DNA of 64,000 nt from Haberlea rhodopensis (lineage: Eukaryota > Streptophyta > Magnoliopsida > Lamiales > Gesneriaceae). Below, in pieces: positions 10,986 through 22,231 of the stretch; positions within the stretch are counted from its first letter, which is position 1, and each line of letters begins with the position of its first letter. Both the position numbers and the translations under genes were made by a program. The notes below the pieces were generated by a model. The model was not told the origin of the DNA, did no database searches, and saw only the letters and a program-made list of their open reading frames with translations. Location of the stretch: the NCBI GenBank assembly GCA_907163345.1, contig CAJQUN010000003.1, positions 25,249,879 to 25,313,878 on the forward strand, read 5' to 3'.

Positions 10986-12869
10986 AAACAAGCCCGGACA
11001 ACGTACCAACATTAACCTTTACCGTAAAACAACTACCAACACATTTAAAACACACAGTATAAAATGAAAAGCCCAAAAAACAAAACATAACATAACCAAA
11101 CCATATCCAAATCGGGTCGAAGGCAAAAAAACCAAACATAAAAAACAACGAACCTAGAAGGATCAGCAAACCCCACAAGAGCAGACGTCAGGAATAGTTT
11201 TTCCCCTCTACAGAACAATGAAGAAACGAGAATTGTGTCCCCCTACATTTGCACCCATGAAAGTTATATAATACGAAATACAGAAGAAAGAAATGTAAGT
11301 TGCAAAAAAAACAAAAAAAGCCACCGACGCCAGAGGGATGATGATTCCTTGGATTTTGGGATATCTTTTAGTTTGAACTTCTAAGAAAACACCACTACGT
11401 CGACGGTTGACCCACAACCATCGCAGCTCTCCACCCTGAATCAAGACCCAACAACAACTCAATAAATGCAAACATACGAGATCAATAAAAGGGCAAAAAA
11501 AAAAAAACTCACCTCCGAATGACCCATCATCATCGGCTGTCTACACCATCAGCAACTTGCCTGAAGTAAAATCAATAAATATGAGCGTACGAGACAAACC
11601 CGTCGGTGGATGAAGCACGACCATATTTTAGATCGAGGAGAATGAGAGAAACCCTAGTTCAATTCCAAAATAGAGAATTACAATTTGACATGGCCCGTAA
11701 ATGAAGAAAATTAAATACACAGATGGGTTTTGCCTATTAGCCAACCGGAAGGGCCATCGAACAAAGCTAAAATACGCTCATTGAGATGAGAAAAGAAATT
11801 AATTATAAAAACAAAAGAAAATAAGTAATAAAATTAAAAGGGAATATAGTAATAAAGAATTGAAAAAGTAGGACGAAATTACTGTTCATTACAACAGTAA
11901 TGCTTCGGTGCTTATTATAATGTACTAAAACAAGCCCGGACAACGTACCAACATTAACCTTTACCGTAAAACGACTACCAACACATTTAAAACACACAGT
12001 ATAAAATGAAAAGCCCAAAAAACAAAACATAACATAACCAAACCATATCCAAATCGGGTCGAAGGCAAAAAAAACCAAACATAAAAAACAACGAACCTAG
12101 AAGGATCAGCAAACCCCACAAGAGCAGACGTCAGGAATAGTTTTTCCCCTCTACAGAACAATGAAGAAACGAGAATTGTGTCCCCCTACATTTGCACCCA
12201 TGAAAGTTATATAATACGAAATACAGAAGAAAGAAATGTAAGTTGCAAAAAAAACAAAAAAAACCACCGACGCCAGAGGGATGATGATTCCTTGGATTTT
12301 GGGATATCTTTTAATTTGAACTTCTAAGAAAACACCACTACGTCGACGGTTGACCCACAACCATCGCAGCTCTCCACCCTGAATCAAGACCCAACAACAA
12401 CTCAATAAATGCAAACATACGAGATCAATAAAAGGGCAAAAAAAAAAAAACTCACCTCCGAATGACCCATCATCATCGGCTGTCTACACCATCAGCAACT
12501 TGCCTGAAGTAAAATCAATAAATATGAGCGTACGAGACAAACCCGTCGGTGGATGAAGCACGACCATATTTTAGATCGAGGAGAATGAGAGAAACCCTAG
12601 TTCAATTCCAAAATAGAGAATTACAATTTGACATGGACCGTAAATGAAGAAAATTAAATACACAGATGGGTTTTGCCTATTAGCCAACCGGAAGGGCCAT
12701 CGAACAAAGCTAAAATACGCTCATTGAGATGAGAAAAGAAATTAATTATAAAAACAAAGAAAATAAGTAATAAAATTAAAAGGGAATATAATAATAAAGA
12801 ATTGAAAAAGTAGGACGAAATTACTGTTCATTACAACAGTAATGCTTCGGTGCTTATTATAATGTACTA
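10986..12869 (-). repeat. Tandem duplication, two 942-bp units
   Basis: Positions 10986-11927 recur at 11928-12869 with a constant 942-bp offset and very few differences. On the minus strand the unit has transcript-like features: an AAACCCTAG leader motif, a GTGAGT donor after GGGTCATTCGGAG, a T-rich intron, and a TTGATTCAG acceptor before GGTGGAGAGCTGCGATGG. This suggests captured 5' exons of a further gene, not identified. The open frames of 87-99 aa within it span the presumed intron and are not convincing as proteins. Confidence 0.8.
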
Positions 12870-13134
12870 ATAATATATATATGTGGAATGGGTCAGGATG
12901 AGAAAAACCAAGACACATTCATACGTATACATATATACTAATTTCTTTTGACATTGTGCAAGTCTGCAATTTAGAGTACATAAAAGATACAAAAGTCTAT
13001 GACCAATACAAATATTGTTTCGACAAGTAGGAACCTCATACAAAAAAAATTCAGTGGGCCTGTAATTTAGAATATGTAAAAGAATCCAATTAATATTCCT
13101 ATATCAATCACATAAAATAGACAACTTAACTTAC

Positions 13135-14649
13135 TCAAATTCTTCACCATTTGTATTTACTTGGACCGGTACTTTCAAAAGTTTTCTTCCAATACTTCCA
13201 ACCACACGATCAAGATGGTTTGCAATCTACATGAACAATGAGGAGATTGGGCAACGTGCAAGTTATTTATAGACATTTTAATAGCAAGGACATCGTATAC
13301 AAAGATGAAATATTCGGGCGCAATTGCGATATTTTTTCTTGAATTCCTTGTCATTTTTTACTGCAAACTATATAATATCATTTACAAGGGTGTCATCTCG
13401 GCACAAAAAATACAACATAATATTTGTTTACCTTATCATCATATACAGTCTCCACCATGTCAAGATTTGGAACACCATCTACGAAACAGAAACACTGACA
13501 TATATCAAAATACTAAACCGCACACAAAAATGTACTGAACTTTGTCGACAAGCAATGACTAAACAGAGCACTTGATTTTCGTCTTTATATATAATCTGCA
13601 GTTCAATTAGTCATTTATAACTTCTTTGGCACAGCTTTTCACACCAGGCCAACTCCTATAAATCGCAAAATTAGAATTACAGAAGTCCATTCATGCAGTT
13701 GAAAGGAAGATAAATCATAATTCCCATCGTTTCTACTCAAAGAAGAATAGCTTTTACAAAAAACACGCAACAACTTTAGCATCTATGATATTTTAAAAAA
13801 AGACACTACAGCCTACCGAAAATGTTATATGCAGCTACTGTCATTAACAAGGTTCAACATTTTCTCACATAGTCATGATTCCATTCAAGATTGTAACTTT
13901 TCACCAATAAAGGCTCAGTAAAACACCATACAAATTACAAACTCACTTTTCATGGTAATGTGCTGAAGGAAACATTAAAAACTTCAAACTAAATATCCTT
14001 AGGCAACTAATTAATGGATGCATACACTCATAAGTGTGATGACTGAGGATATGAAAGTGGTTAGAGAGGAAGATGGTTCCAACATACTGAGAAGAGGCTT
14101 TACTTTGCTCTGCAAATTCCCAATGAAATGCCACTGTATATCATCGGGAAGCTGCAATTTATCACAATTGAAACCATTGATAGTCCTAAAAGATTATAAA
14201 TAGTTTCATAACAGCTAAATATATTAAATTGTTAAGCAAATAATAAAACCAAAGAAACCTAGAACCAAACACTGGATGATAGATGTTCTCACAATGGCAA
14301 AATTCAAACTTTTGTTTTCCAAGAGAACAATCAATCACCAACAAAAAAGACAGCATATAACTGACAAACATATCCCAGATGAAAATACCATTAAGCATCA
14401 GAGATAGAAATACTTCAATTTAGGCTTGAGGAGTTTTTTCTACGAGTTCTTGGACATAGTTTTTGCCAAAGTGGATGCGACGAATGCCGTACACATGATG
14501 GAGGAGTGGTACCGATTTAGTCTTGCTCACTATCACAACTCGTATACGATCCATGCACGACCAAAAATATTGACGACCTTGTTAGCCCTCTGGAGCACCG
14601 ATCGCAGTGCCGCCATAGCCACGCAGTCCGCGGGGGAAACCACTGCCAT
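13135..14649 (-). pseudogene. YggS/PROSC-like PLP-binding protein, captured exon fragments
   Basis: Three exon-like blocks on the minus strand match plant YBL036C/YggS-type pyridoxal-phosphate homeostasis proteins in order. Exon 1 (about 14649-14423) has AALRSVLQRANKVV, a frame change, then RVVIVSKTKSVPLL with the PLP-binding lysine motif, and GKNYVQELVEKTPQ. Exon 2 (14151-14088), after a TTGCAG acceptor, reads LPDDIQWHFIGNLQSKVKPLL and ends at a GTATGT donor; one residue is missing relative to the family's LQSNKVK. A later exon (13226-13135), after a GTAG acceptor, reads IANHLDRVVGSIGRK and VQVNTNGEEFE and ends at GTAAGT. The exon between them and the C-terminal half are missing. It is frameshifted and truncated, so non-functional as a protein. 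Confidence 0.75.
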
Positions 14650-15315
14650 GTCTAATCCTGGAGTTGATGACGATGCTTGCTCGGATGGTGTAGCTATAGT
14701 TGAATCAAGTTAGTTTGATTACTGCACTTAAGGCGTCATCATAGAATATTCCACATTATCCAATCTGGCGATCGAGCCAATGCAACACGAAAATACGTAT
14801 ACATACTCAAAACTCTAAACAATATAATCACGAATAAAAAATGATAAAGAGATTGTGGGGTATATACACGAGAAAAATGAAGCCTCAAATGGAACAAAAT
14901 TGCAGAGATCTGAAGCATTAATTAATGAGAAGTGAGAATGCAAGAGAATATTAGGGCAAGTAGATGGTCTCCTCCCATCAATCGAATCCCTTGCAACGAA
15001 AAAGACTAAGAAGGGAGAAGAAAGCATATAGAACAAAGCACGACCTTCTGGTCACAGACATGAACCACATGTCAATTGCACGGGATTTACGTTTGTCAGT
15101 GAGAGAGGCGGCGAGTGCAGGCTGAGAGCCGGGTAGAAACAAGCATCGAGGCCAAGCAAATCGATGTGATATATTACGGAGAGAGAAATATACGGCTAAA
15201 AAACAAAACACAAAAAAACCCAACTTTAATTGTTACCGTTCATCCGTAGGAAAATATAGACTCATAACACTGTTCATACACTTTCCCTCTTATTATATTG
15301 GTAAATTATTATATT

Positions 15316-15319
<4 letters not shown>

Positions 15320-15361
<42 letters not shown>
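15320..15361. repeat. (AT)n microsatellite
   Basis: About 20 uninterrupted AT dinucleotides, preceded by a short direct duplication of TTATTATATTGGTAAA. Confidence 0.95.
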
Positions 15362-15363
<2 letters not shown>

Positions 15364-16282
15364 CGTTATAAAAAGAAACGGGTAGCCACAACGGTACAAA
15401 AGCAAATGATCTTGGCTAAGCCCTAAGCTCAAACTTCGCTATGTACTTGTGGACATCAGTGATTTCTGGTTAAGTAGTCTTGGACAAAAGTAGTTTTGGA
15501 CCCAATAATGAAGCGGGTTACGTGGGTCAACAAGTCAAAAAAATAAATTTATTTATTTTAATAAATTAAAATTATTAGATAAATTATTAAATATATTTCA
15601 ATTAAATAATTAAAATTTTATTATAAAATAATAATTTGATTAATCCTCGGACCAATCCGCAAGTCCAAACCCGCTGGCTTGTTTAGACCTGCCTTCAGGT
15701 GGACTGAAAATTCAACCCGTCTATTTGATCGGTCAGGTTGGGCCAATATAACGACCTCAACCCATTTAGACGGTTGTAGTGTAATTTGTGAAAGACCTTC
15801 CAAAATCAAACTCGTTACAGTTGTAGAAGCCAGAGTTATGTTAAAGCCGAGCTGGCCCTTTATGATGCCTACGAACACTGGAACAAGCTACCCTTGTCTC
15901 CCAAAACTTGTTTATGAAGATAATACTATGTTTAAAGTTAAAGTTAGAATGAAAATTTTATGAGAAATAAGTATTAAATTATGAATATATAAAAATAATT
16001 GTGAAGTTAGTATTGTGAAGTTAATCGTATGCACAATAAATATGTCTAAAATGAATTAAAAATATAATTTTTTGATTATATTTACGTAAAAATAATTAAA
16101 ATCATGCAGATCACTAAATTAATAATAAAATATAAGACGTTTATAAATAAGAAAAATGAATGTTGCAAAAAAGTGACAGGAAAAAATGTTGAAATGTTAG
16201 TAAATAAAATGGTAAAGAGGCAAAAAAGATATTTTAGTAAGTAGAAATAATAAACAGAAATGACCGGATATGGGATGTTTTT
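15362..16282. other. Intergenic with a decayed copy of the dispersed MITE-like family
   Basis: No gene is seen. About 15530-15780 resembles the A/T-rich repeat also present near 25850, 27660, 37560 and 39610: ATTATTAAATA-type runs, then 'attcaaattttattataaa' and a GC-richer tail with GGGCCAA/CCCAACC words. It is probably an old non-autonomous DNA element. Confidence 0.4.
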
Positions 16283-16283
16283 G

Positions 16284-16375
16284 TCAATTATTTTTGCACA
16301 TGAAATATGCTCCTAAATAGGTACATCAATTATTTTGCACATGAAATATGCTCCTAAATAGGTACATCAATTATT
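16284..16375. repeat. 42-bp tandem duplication
   Basis: A unit starting TCAATTATTTTTGCACATGA at 16284 recurs from 16326 (one T shorter), and the first 9 bases start a third time near 16367. Confidence 0.85.
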
Positions 16376-16439
16376 GTTTCCAGATAAATAAAAAATAGAA
16401 AATTAAATTTTTATATATCCCAAATAGATCATTGTTACC

Positions 16440-16935
16440 GAGGGGCGGAGGGAGAGGATGCGGGGGCGGCAACCGCACCCTGCAAATATATATTTTAGTG
16501 TTTTTTATAGATTTTTTTAAGAATGCGGGGGCGGCAACCGCACCCTGCAAATATATATTTTAGTGTTTTTTATAGATTTTTTTTAAAAAAATACATTTTA
16601 ACCTTAATTTTTTTAAAAAAAAAATTTGACTCCCCTAAATTAAAATTGTTGCTCCTCTTATTTTAGATCCATGCTGGTAAAAACATCGTCAGAATAAAAA
16701 TATCTCTCAATCCATTTTTTCTTCTAAACCTAATATTTGGGAGCCGACTTAAGTTTTTGTAAAAAATACAGTTTTATCCTCTAAAAATTAGATTTTACCC
16801 CTCGAAACTTACTTTTGCCCCCCCCCCCCCCCAACTCTCTTAAATTATATTCTGACCCCTAAAAAAATTTTGACCTCCATTTTTATATTAACATATTTTT
16901 GCCCCCCTTCGGATGGATCCTGCGTCTGCCCTACT
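16440..16935. repeat. Decayed DNA-element remnant with a 65-bp internal duplication
   Basis: AGGGGCGGAGGGAGAGGATG at the left and a loosely matching inverted GGATCCTGCGTCTGCCC at the right suggest a hAT-like MITE. A 65-bp unit starting ATGCGGGGGCGGCAACCGCA at 16458 repeats at 16523. A C-run lies near 16817-16832. Related sequence occurs near 26150-26275 and 37890-38015. Confidence 0.45.
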
Positions 16936-17062
16936 AATATTCTTGAAGTCATATTGGATTTAGACTAATTCCAAAGTAAGTCAGATCAAAATTACCGTGA
17001 GAGTTGATGTTTTAGAAAAAAAAATATTAAGAGTATCATTTATAATTTTATGAAGTATTAGT

Positions 17063-18467
17063 TGTTGGAATCGAAGAGTGGGGGTGAATGAGATTCCTTG
17101 GCTACTTTAGCTTTTTAAAATGAGTTTGAAAAATAAAATAGTTTTGCGTTTTGCGGAAGCCTTACGTCAATCGATAAATAAAAAGAATAAGTAAATAAAT
17201 GCGTAAAGGAATAATGCGGTAAATGACAAGGATATTTGTTATAGAAGTTCGGCGATGAATCGCCTACGTCTCCTCTTCCCGGTTAGATAACCTCCAACCG
17301 AGGTTCCACTAGAACAATTGGTCTTGGCCTTGAGGGCTCCAAGTTAGCCACACAACAACTCTTCCCGAGTTACAACGCTCTTCCCGAGCACACTACTCTT
17401 CCCGAGTACACAAGCTCTTCCCGAGCACAATACTCTTCCCGAGTATACAAAGCTCTTCCCGAGCTACCAACACTTTTCACGAGTCTTCTTGGTCTTAAGG
17501 GCTCCAAGGATAGCCACACACTTGCACCAACTAGACTAGTTGATGACTTTACAATTTTCCAACTTGCTTTGATGTTGGAGGACCTTTACAATGAATTAAA
17601 CCAACAAACACCTTCACGGTGTACTCACACGAAGAAACACAAGCTCTAACAAAGAAGAGAATCACAAACTCCAATACAACAACAATGTATGGAGATTGTA
17701 ATATAATTTGAAACAATAATTGATCAAGACTTTGTATAAGTTGTAGGCTTGTTCCTTAGCTCCAAAATGCTCCAAAGCATTCATATTTATAGTGTAGAAG
17801 GCCTCCAAGGCTCTTACTAGCCGTTGCTTCAAATAAGGCTTGAATCACTCCTCGATCGCCTCGAACATCGCCTCGGGCGATCACCATCGCCACGCCCCAA
17901 CGGTCACCAAAAATCACGCATCGCCTCAGGCGATCGCTGGATCGCCTCAGACGATCCAATGCCAAAATCAAGGCCGTAGCCTCAGCTCATTCAAATCTTG
18001 CATCGCCTCAAACGAACTCCAGATCGCCTCAGGCGTTCCAGCCCATCGCCTCAGGCGTTCAGCCCATCGCCTCGGGCGATCTCCCTGCGCGCATGCCCGC
18101 GCCATGCCTCGGCGTCGCTTCAGTCGATGTGCGGGGGCGAAGTCCTTGTGGCTACCATCGCCTCAGGCGTTGGTCACCATCGCCTGGGGCGATCTTCCTC
18201 GCATGCTCGCCTAGCCATCGCCTCTGTCGATGTGCGTGGCGATGCCCCTCCTGGCACCCATCGCCTGGGGCGATGATTACCATCGCCTGGGGCGATCCAG
18301 GCCAGAATATGCACACTTGATTTTCTTCAATCCAGACCACTTTTCATCACTTAATCTGCACACTAAGTAGATGCATTAGTGCACAAGTTTTGTTGATCAT
18401 CAAAACTCAAAGATTGACCGGGGATAATTTAACGCATTAAACGCAACCATGCGTTTAAGGCTCAACA
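17063..18467 (-). repeat. 3' LTR (1405 bp) with GC-rich palindromic repeats
   Basis: The LTR begins TGTTGAGCC and ends CCAACA on the minus strand. A minus-strand TATA box (TATAAATA, plus 17784-17791) divides it. On the U3 side (17848-18300) about fifteen copies of CATCGCCTCAGGCGAT-like words occur, many being the palindrome CGCCT-n-AGGCG. On the U5 side (about 17359-17480) CTCTTCCCGAG recurs some seven times. Compared with the other LTR it has one extra repeat unit near 18270-18292. Confidence 0.88.
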
Positions 18468-19150
18468 ATCTCCCCCTTTTTGATGATCACAAAACTTGAT
18501 AAACTTGAATAAGTAATATGCATGAAATGTGAGTAAAAATAACTCCCCCTTAACAATTGCATAACACATACAAGTTATCAAGTAAATCATTAAACAAATA
18601 ACTCTCCCCCTCAAACCATGCATACATAAGCTCCCCCCCCTTAAACTATGCATGTATTAAGGTTCAAGTTTATCACAAAATTCTCCCCCTTTTTGTGATA
18701 ATCAAAAAGCATAAAATTCAAATAAACATGGCATAATTTAAATGTTGACATATAGCTTCAAATTACACATGTTCCTCATCAAACAAGATTAAATTATATA
18801 GAGGTGAATCACAACCATGTGTTTAAGGTACTCAACAATTAATTCTAAAAGTTGCAATGTGTGCATATGTTCATGCATTCATGCCAAAAACAAAATAATA
18901 AAAATATCAAGGCATTATAACAAATCATATACTTGCACATTTTCACATAGCATATTCAAATTTGAATACAAAGCATATCAAGCTACTTACTATAAAAAAA
19001 TAAGCATACATCATGCATTTCAACAATTATGCTAAGGGGTTATGCATTTTACTCCAATGAATATTGAGCTTCAATATTTATTGATCACAATTAATTTGTG
19101 CCAATTAATTTTGAAATTGCTCTTTTAACATGTAAAAAAATAAATTTTAC
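18468..19150 (-). other. Untranslated region between gag and 3' LTR with several purine tracts
   Basis: This is AT-rich and non-coding. On the plus strand at least five C/T-rich tracts (CTCCCCCTTTTT-like) occur near 18470, 18543, 18604, 18632 and 18682; on the element strand they are GGGGGAG purine tracts. The one touching the LTR is the expected polypurine tract. The others are extra copies. Confidence 0.7.
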
Positions 19151-19152
19151 CC

Positions 19153-20817
19153 TCAATGACAAGAGTTCGTTCTTGTCATAGGTCCAACGCCTCGAGCCTC
19201 TTCTATAGTTGTGAATAATACAAACTCCTCCTTTGAGTTGCTTGGCCCTTCATCCTTCATTTCATTATTGTCCCTACAAGACAAATTTACAATTGGAGGA
19301 ACTTTGGTACCCATTTGATTTTTGGGTCCTAGGGGGTTAACTTTCAATGGCACTTTTGGAATCCATTTCCACCTCTTATTAGGTTGGTATTGGATTCTAG
19401 CAAACCTACACTTATTTTTAGTATGGCCATTTTTGCAACAATAATTACAAGTAGGAGAATCATGCTTTGCATTGGCCAACAAGCTAGAAAAAGTTTTTGA
19501 TTTGCTTGAAAAACCTAACCCGGCTTTGTCAAAGCTACAACGTTGCAAGCCAAGCAATTCATTCATATTTTTACTACTTTCACTAAGTTTGCAAGATGAT
19601 ATCTTTAAAGAATTTAATTCATTTTTCAATGAATTATTTTCTTCATCTTTCTTAGCAATCTCAAGTTTGAGTAATTTGTTACTCATCTTGGTTTTGCCAA
19701 GAGCATCAATAAGATCATTATAAGACTCTAAAAGTTCATCAAATGAAGGTACATCATTGTCACTTTCATCTCCTTCATCTCCAAGAGCCATTAGAGATAG
19801 ATTGGTGGCTTCTTCTTCATCGGAGTCGCTATCACTCCATGTGGCTATAAACGCATTCTTCTTCCCTTTGTCCTCATTCTTCTTCTTAAGGCATTTGTTA
19901 GCATAATGACCTTTATCATTACAATTATAACAAGTTACCTCATTTTTGGATTCATTTTTGGTTGCACTTGAGGTCTTTGACTTGCTATGTTTAGTGAAGA
20001 GCTTCTTGAACTTCTTTGTGAATAGGATCATCTCCTCATCATCATCATCTTCTTCATCATCGGAGTGGTCTTTCCTTCCAACCAAGGCAATCCCATTTCT
20101 CTTGGATCTATCCTCCTCCTTTACTTCTCTCCTTGTGGCAACTTCAAGCTCATGAGTCACCAATGTGCCATGGAGCTCATCAAGATCATAGGAAGCACTT
20201 TCTCCTTTGTTGGACTCGATAATGGCCGTCCTCTTTGCATCCCATTCTTTAGGTAAGGCCCTTAGTGCTCTCCTCCATATTTGCTTTGGAGGGTACTTCT
20301 CTCCAAGTTGAGCAAGCTCGTTGATGATTTGGGTGAGCCTCCTAAACATGGAATCCACATCTTCTCCGGAATCCATCTCAAATGTCTCATATTTGAGTTG
20401 AAGGAGGTCTATCTTTGTCTCCTTTACTTGGTTGGTTGCTTCATGACAAATTTGTAATTTGTCCCATATCTCCTTAGCGGTTGAGCACATCGATATCCGG
20501 TTGTACTCCTTCATATCTAAAGCACAATGCAAAATATTAATAGCTTTAGCATTTTGAGATAATAAAATCATATCCGCTCTAGTGAAATCGTCCATCACTT
20601 TGGGAACACTAACTCCCCCAATTTCCTTTAAAGGAATACGTGGACCTTTCACTATGATTTTCCAAAGATCATAATCTACGGATTGGATGTATAGAGAAAT
20701 TCTAATCTTCCAATAGCCGTAGTTATCACCCGTGAAAAGCGGAGGGCGATTCGTCGATTGACCTTGAGCAAACTCATTTGCTAGATTAGCCATAAAAAAG
20801 ATTTGATTTAAAAACAA
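19153..20817 (-). CDS. Copia-type gag polyprotein (554 aa) with two zinc knuckles
   Basis: An intact 554-codon frame. The N-terminus (about 25-60) has NRPPLFTGDNYGYWKIRI, the plant Copia DUF4219/UBN2 start. A UBN2 region follows to about 230, then an acidic stretch (SDDEEDDDDEE, about 250-260). Two CCHC knuckles are visible: C-x2-C-x4-H-x4-C at 296-309 (CYNCNDKGHYANKC) and at 457-470 (CNYCCKNGHTKNKC). A helical, Lys/Glu-rich stretch lies between them. The frame stops shortly after the second knuckle, before any protease. It would form particles and bind element RNA. Another ATG nine codons in (ANLANEF) could be the true start. The absence of stops suggests recent activity. Confidence 0.92.
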   Translation of the reverse strand: MFLNQIFFMANLANEFAQGQSTNRPPLFTGDNYGYWKIRISLYIQSVDYDLWKIIVKGPRIPLKEIGGVSVPKVMDDFTRADMILLSQNAKAINILHCALDMKEYNRISMCSTAKEIWDKLQICHEATNQVKETKIDLLQLKYETFEMDSGEDVDSMFRRLTQIINELAQLGEKYPPKQIWRRALRALPKEWDAKRTAIIESNKGESASYDLDELHGTLVTHELEVATRREVKEEDRSKRNGIALVGRKDHSDDEEDDDDEEMILFTKKFKKLFTKHSKSKTSSATKNESKNEVTCYNCNDKGHYANKCLKKKNEDKGKKNAFIATWSDSDSDEEEATNLSLMALGDEGDESDNDVPSFDELLESYNDLIDALGKTKMSNKLLKLEIAKKDEENNSLKNELNSLKISSCKLSESSKNMNELLGLQRCSFDKAGLGFSSKSKTFSSLLANAKHDSPTCNYCCKNGHTKNKCRFARIQYQPNKRWKWIPKVPLKVNPLGPKNQMGTKVPPIVNLSCRDNNEMKDEGPSNSKEEFVLFTTIEEARGVGPMTRTNSCH

Positions 20818-20841
20818 AAATCAAATGGCTCTGATACCACT

Positions 20842-22231
20842 TGTTGGAATCGAAGATGGGGGGTGAATGAGATTCCTTGGCTACTTTAGCTTTTTAAAAT
20901 GAGTTTGAAAAATAAAATAGTTTTGCGCTTTGCGGAAGCCTTACGTCAATCGATAAATAAAAAGAATAAGTAAATAAATGCGTAAAGGAATAATGCGGTA
21001 AATGACAAGGATATTTGTTATAGAAGTTCGGCGATGAATCGCCTACGTCTCCTCTTCCCGATTAGATAACCTCCAACCGAGGTTCCACTAGAACAATTGG
21101 TCTTGGTCTTGAGGGCTCCAAGTTAGCCACACAACAACTCTTCCCGAGTTACAACGCTCTTCCCGAGCACACTACTCTTCCCGAGTACACAAGCTCTTCC
21201 CGAGCACAATACTCTTCCCGAGTATACAAAGCTCTTCCCGAGCTACCAACACTCTTCATGAGTCTTCTTGGCCTTAAGGGCTCCAAGGATAGCCACACAC
21301 TTGCACCAACTAGACTAGTTGATGACTTTACAATTTTCCAACTTGCTTTGGTGTTGGAGGACCTTTACAATGAATTAAACCAACAAACACCTTCACGGTG
21401 TACTCACACGAAGAAACACAAGCTCTAACAAAGAAGAGAATCACAAACTCCAATACAACAACAATGTATGTAGATTGTAATATAATTTGAAACAATAATT
21501 GATCAAGACTTTATATAAGTTGTAGGCTTGTTCCTTAGCTCCAAAATGCTCCAAAGCATTCATATTTATAGTGTAGAAGGCCTCCAAGGCTCCTACTAGC
21601 CGTTGCTTCAAATAAGGCTTGAATCACTCCCCGATCGCCTCGGACATCGCCTCGGGCGATCACCATCGTCGCGCCCCAACGGTCACCAAAAATCACGCAT
21701 CGCCTCAGGCGATCGCTGGATCACCTCAGGCGATCCAATGCCAAAATAAAGGCCGTAGCCTCAGCTCCTTCAAATATTGCATCGCCTCAAACGAACTCCA
21801 GATTGCCTCAGGCGTTCCAGCCCATCGCCTCAAGCGTTCAGCCCATCGCCTCGGGCGATCTCCCTGCGCGCATGCCCGCGCCATGCCTCGGCGTCGCTTC
21901 AGTCGATGTGCGGGGGCGAAGTCCTTGTGGCTGCCATCGCCTCAGGCGTTGGTCACCATCGCCTGGGGCGATCTTCCTCGCATGCTCGCCTAGACATCGC
22001 CTCTGTCGATGCGCGTAGCGATGCCCCTCCTGGCACCCATCGCCTGGGGCGATCCAGGCCAGAATATGCACACTTGATTTTCTTCAATCCAAACCACTTT
22101 TCATCACTTAATCTGTACACTAAGTAGATGCATTAGTATAACAAACACAAGTTTTGTTGATCATCAAAACTCAAAGATTGACCGGGGATAATTTAACGCA
22201 TTAAACGCAACCATGCGTTTAAGGCTCAACA
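20842..22231 (-). repeat. 5' LTR (1390 bp)
   Basis: This is the partner of the LTR at 17063-18467. It has the same ends, TATA region, CTCTTCCCGAG repeats and GC-rich palindrome cluster, with scattered substitutions and small indels. The minus-strand primer-binding site lies at plus 20826-20839. Confidence 0.9.

Larger units (their letters stand above)
9080..15260 (-). mobile_element. Helitron-like element carrying host gene fragments (right end tentative)
   Basis: Read on the minus strand, the left edge has all marks of a Helitron 3' end: a perfect hairpin (10-bp arms GGCACCGCGC and its complement around 2 bases, 9092-9113), a short AT-leaning spacer, then CTAG at 9083-9080 followed by host T, with host A on the plus side. 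Helitrons insert between A and T without target duplication, as here. The 5' end is less certain: minus-strand TCTATATTTTCC starting at 15260 fits the TC-type start, but the adjacent base is not the expected one. No Rep/helicase ORF is seen, so it would be non-autonomous. The captured exons of two genes all read on the minus strand, the element's own direction. Confidence 0.6.
17063..22231 (-). mobile_element. Complete gag-only LTR retrotransposon (TR-GAG-like, Copia gag)
   Basis: Two direct repeats (17063-18467 and 20842-22231) flank a 2.37-kb interior and are bordered by identical 5-bp target duplications TTAGT (17058-17062, 22232-22236). On the minus strand the right repeat is the 5' LTR. 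It is followed by an AG spacer and an initiator-Met primer site TGGTATCAGAGCCA (plus 20826-20839). The left repeat is the 3' LTR, preceded by an A/G-rich polypurine tract. The only gene is gag; protease, integrase, RT and RNase H are absent. This matches the TR-GAG class of non-autonomous elements that depend on a partner's enzymes. Confidence 0.9.

Noticed and set aside
11208..12414. Paired 87-aa minus-strand frames in the 942-bp repeat
   Set aside because: They run across a likely intron and are identical only because the unit is duplicated.
17840..18340. Open frames of 62-124 aa on both strands (also at 21619-22127)
   Set aside because: They lie in the GC-rich palindromic part of an LTR, are low in stops because of composition, and differ between the two LTRs by unit number.
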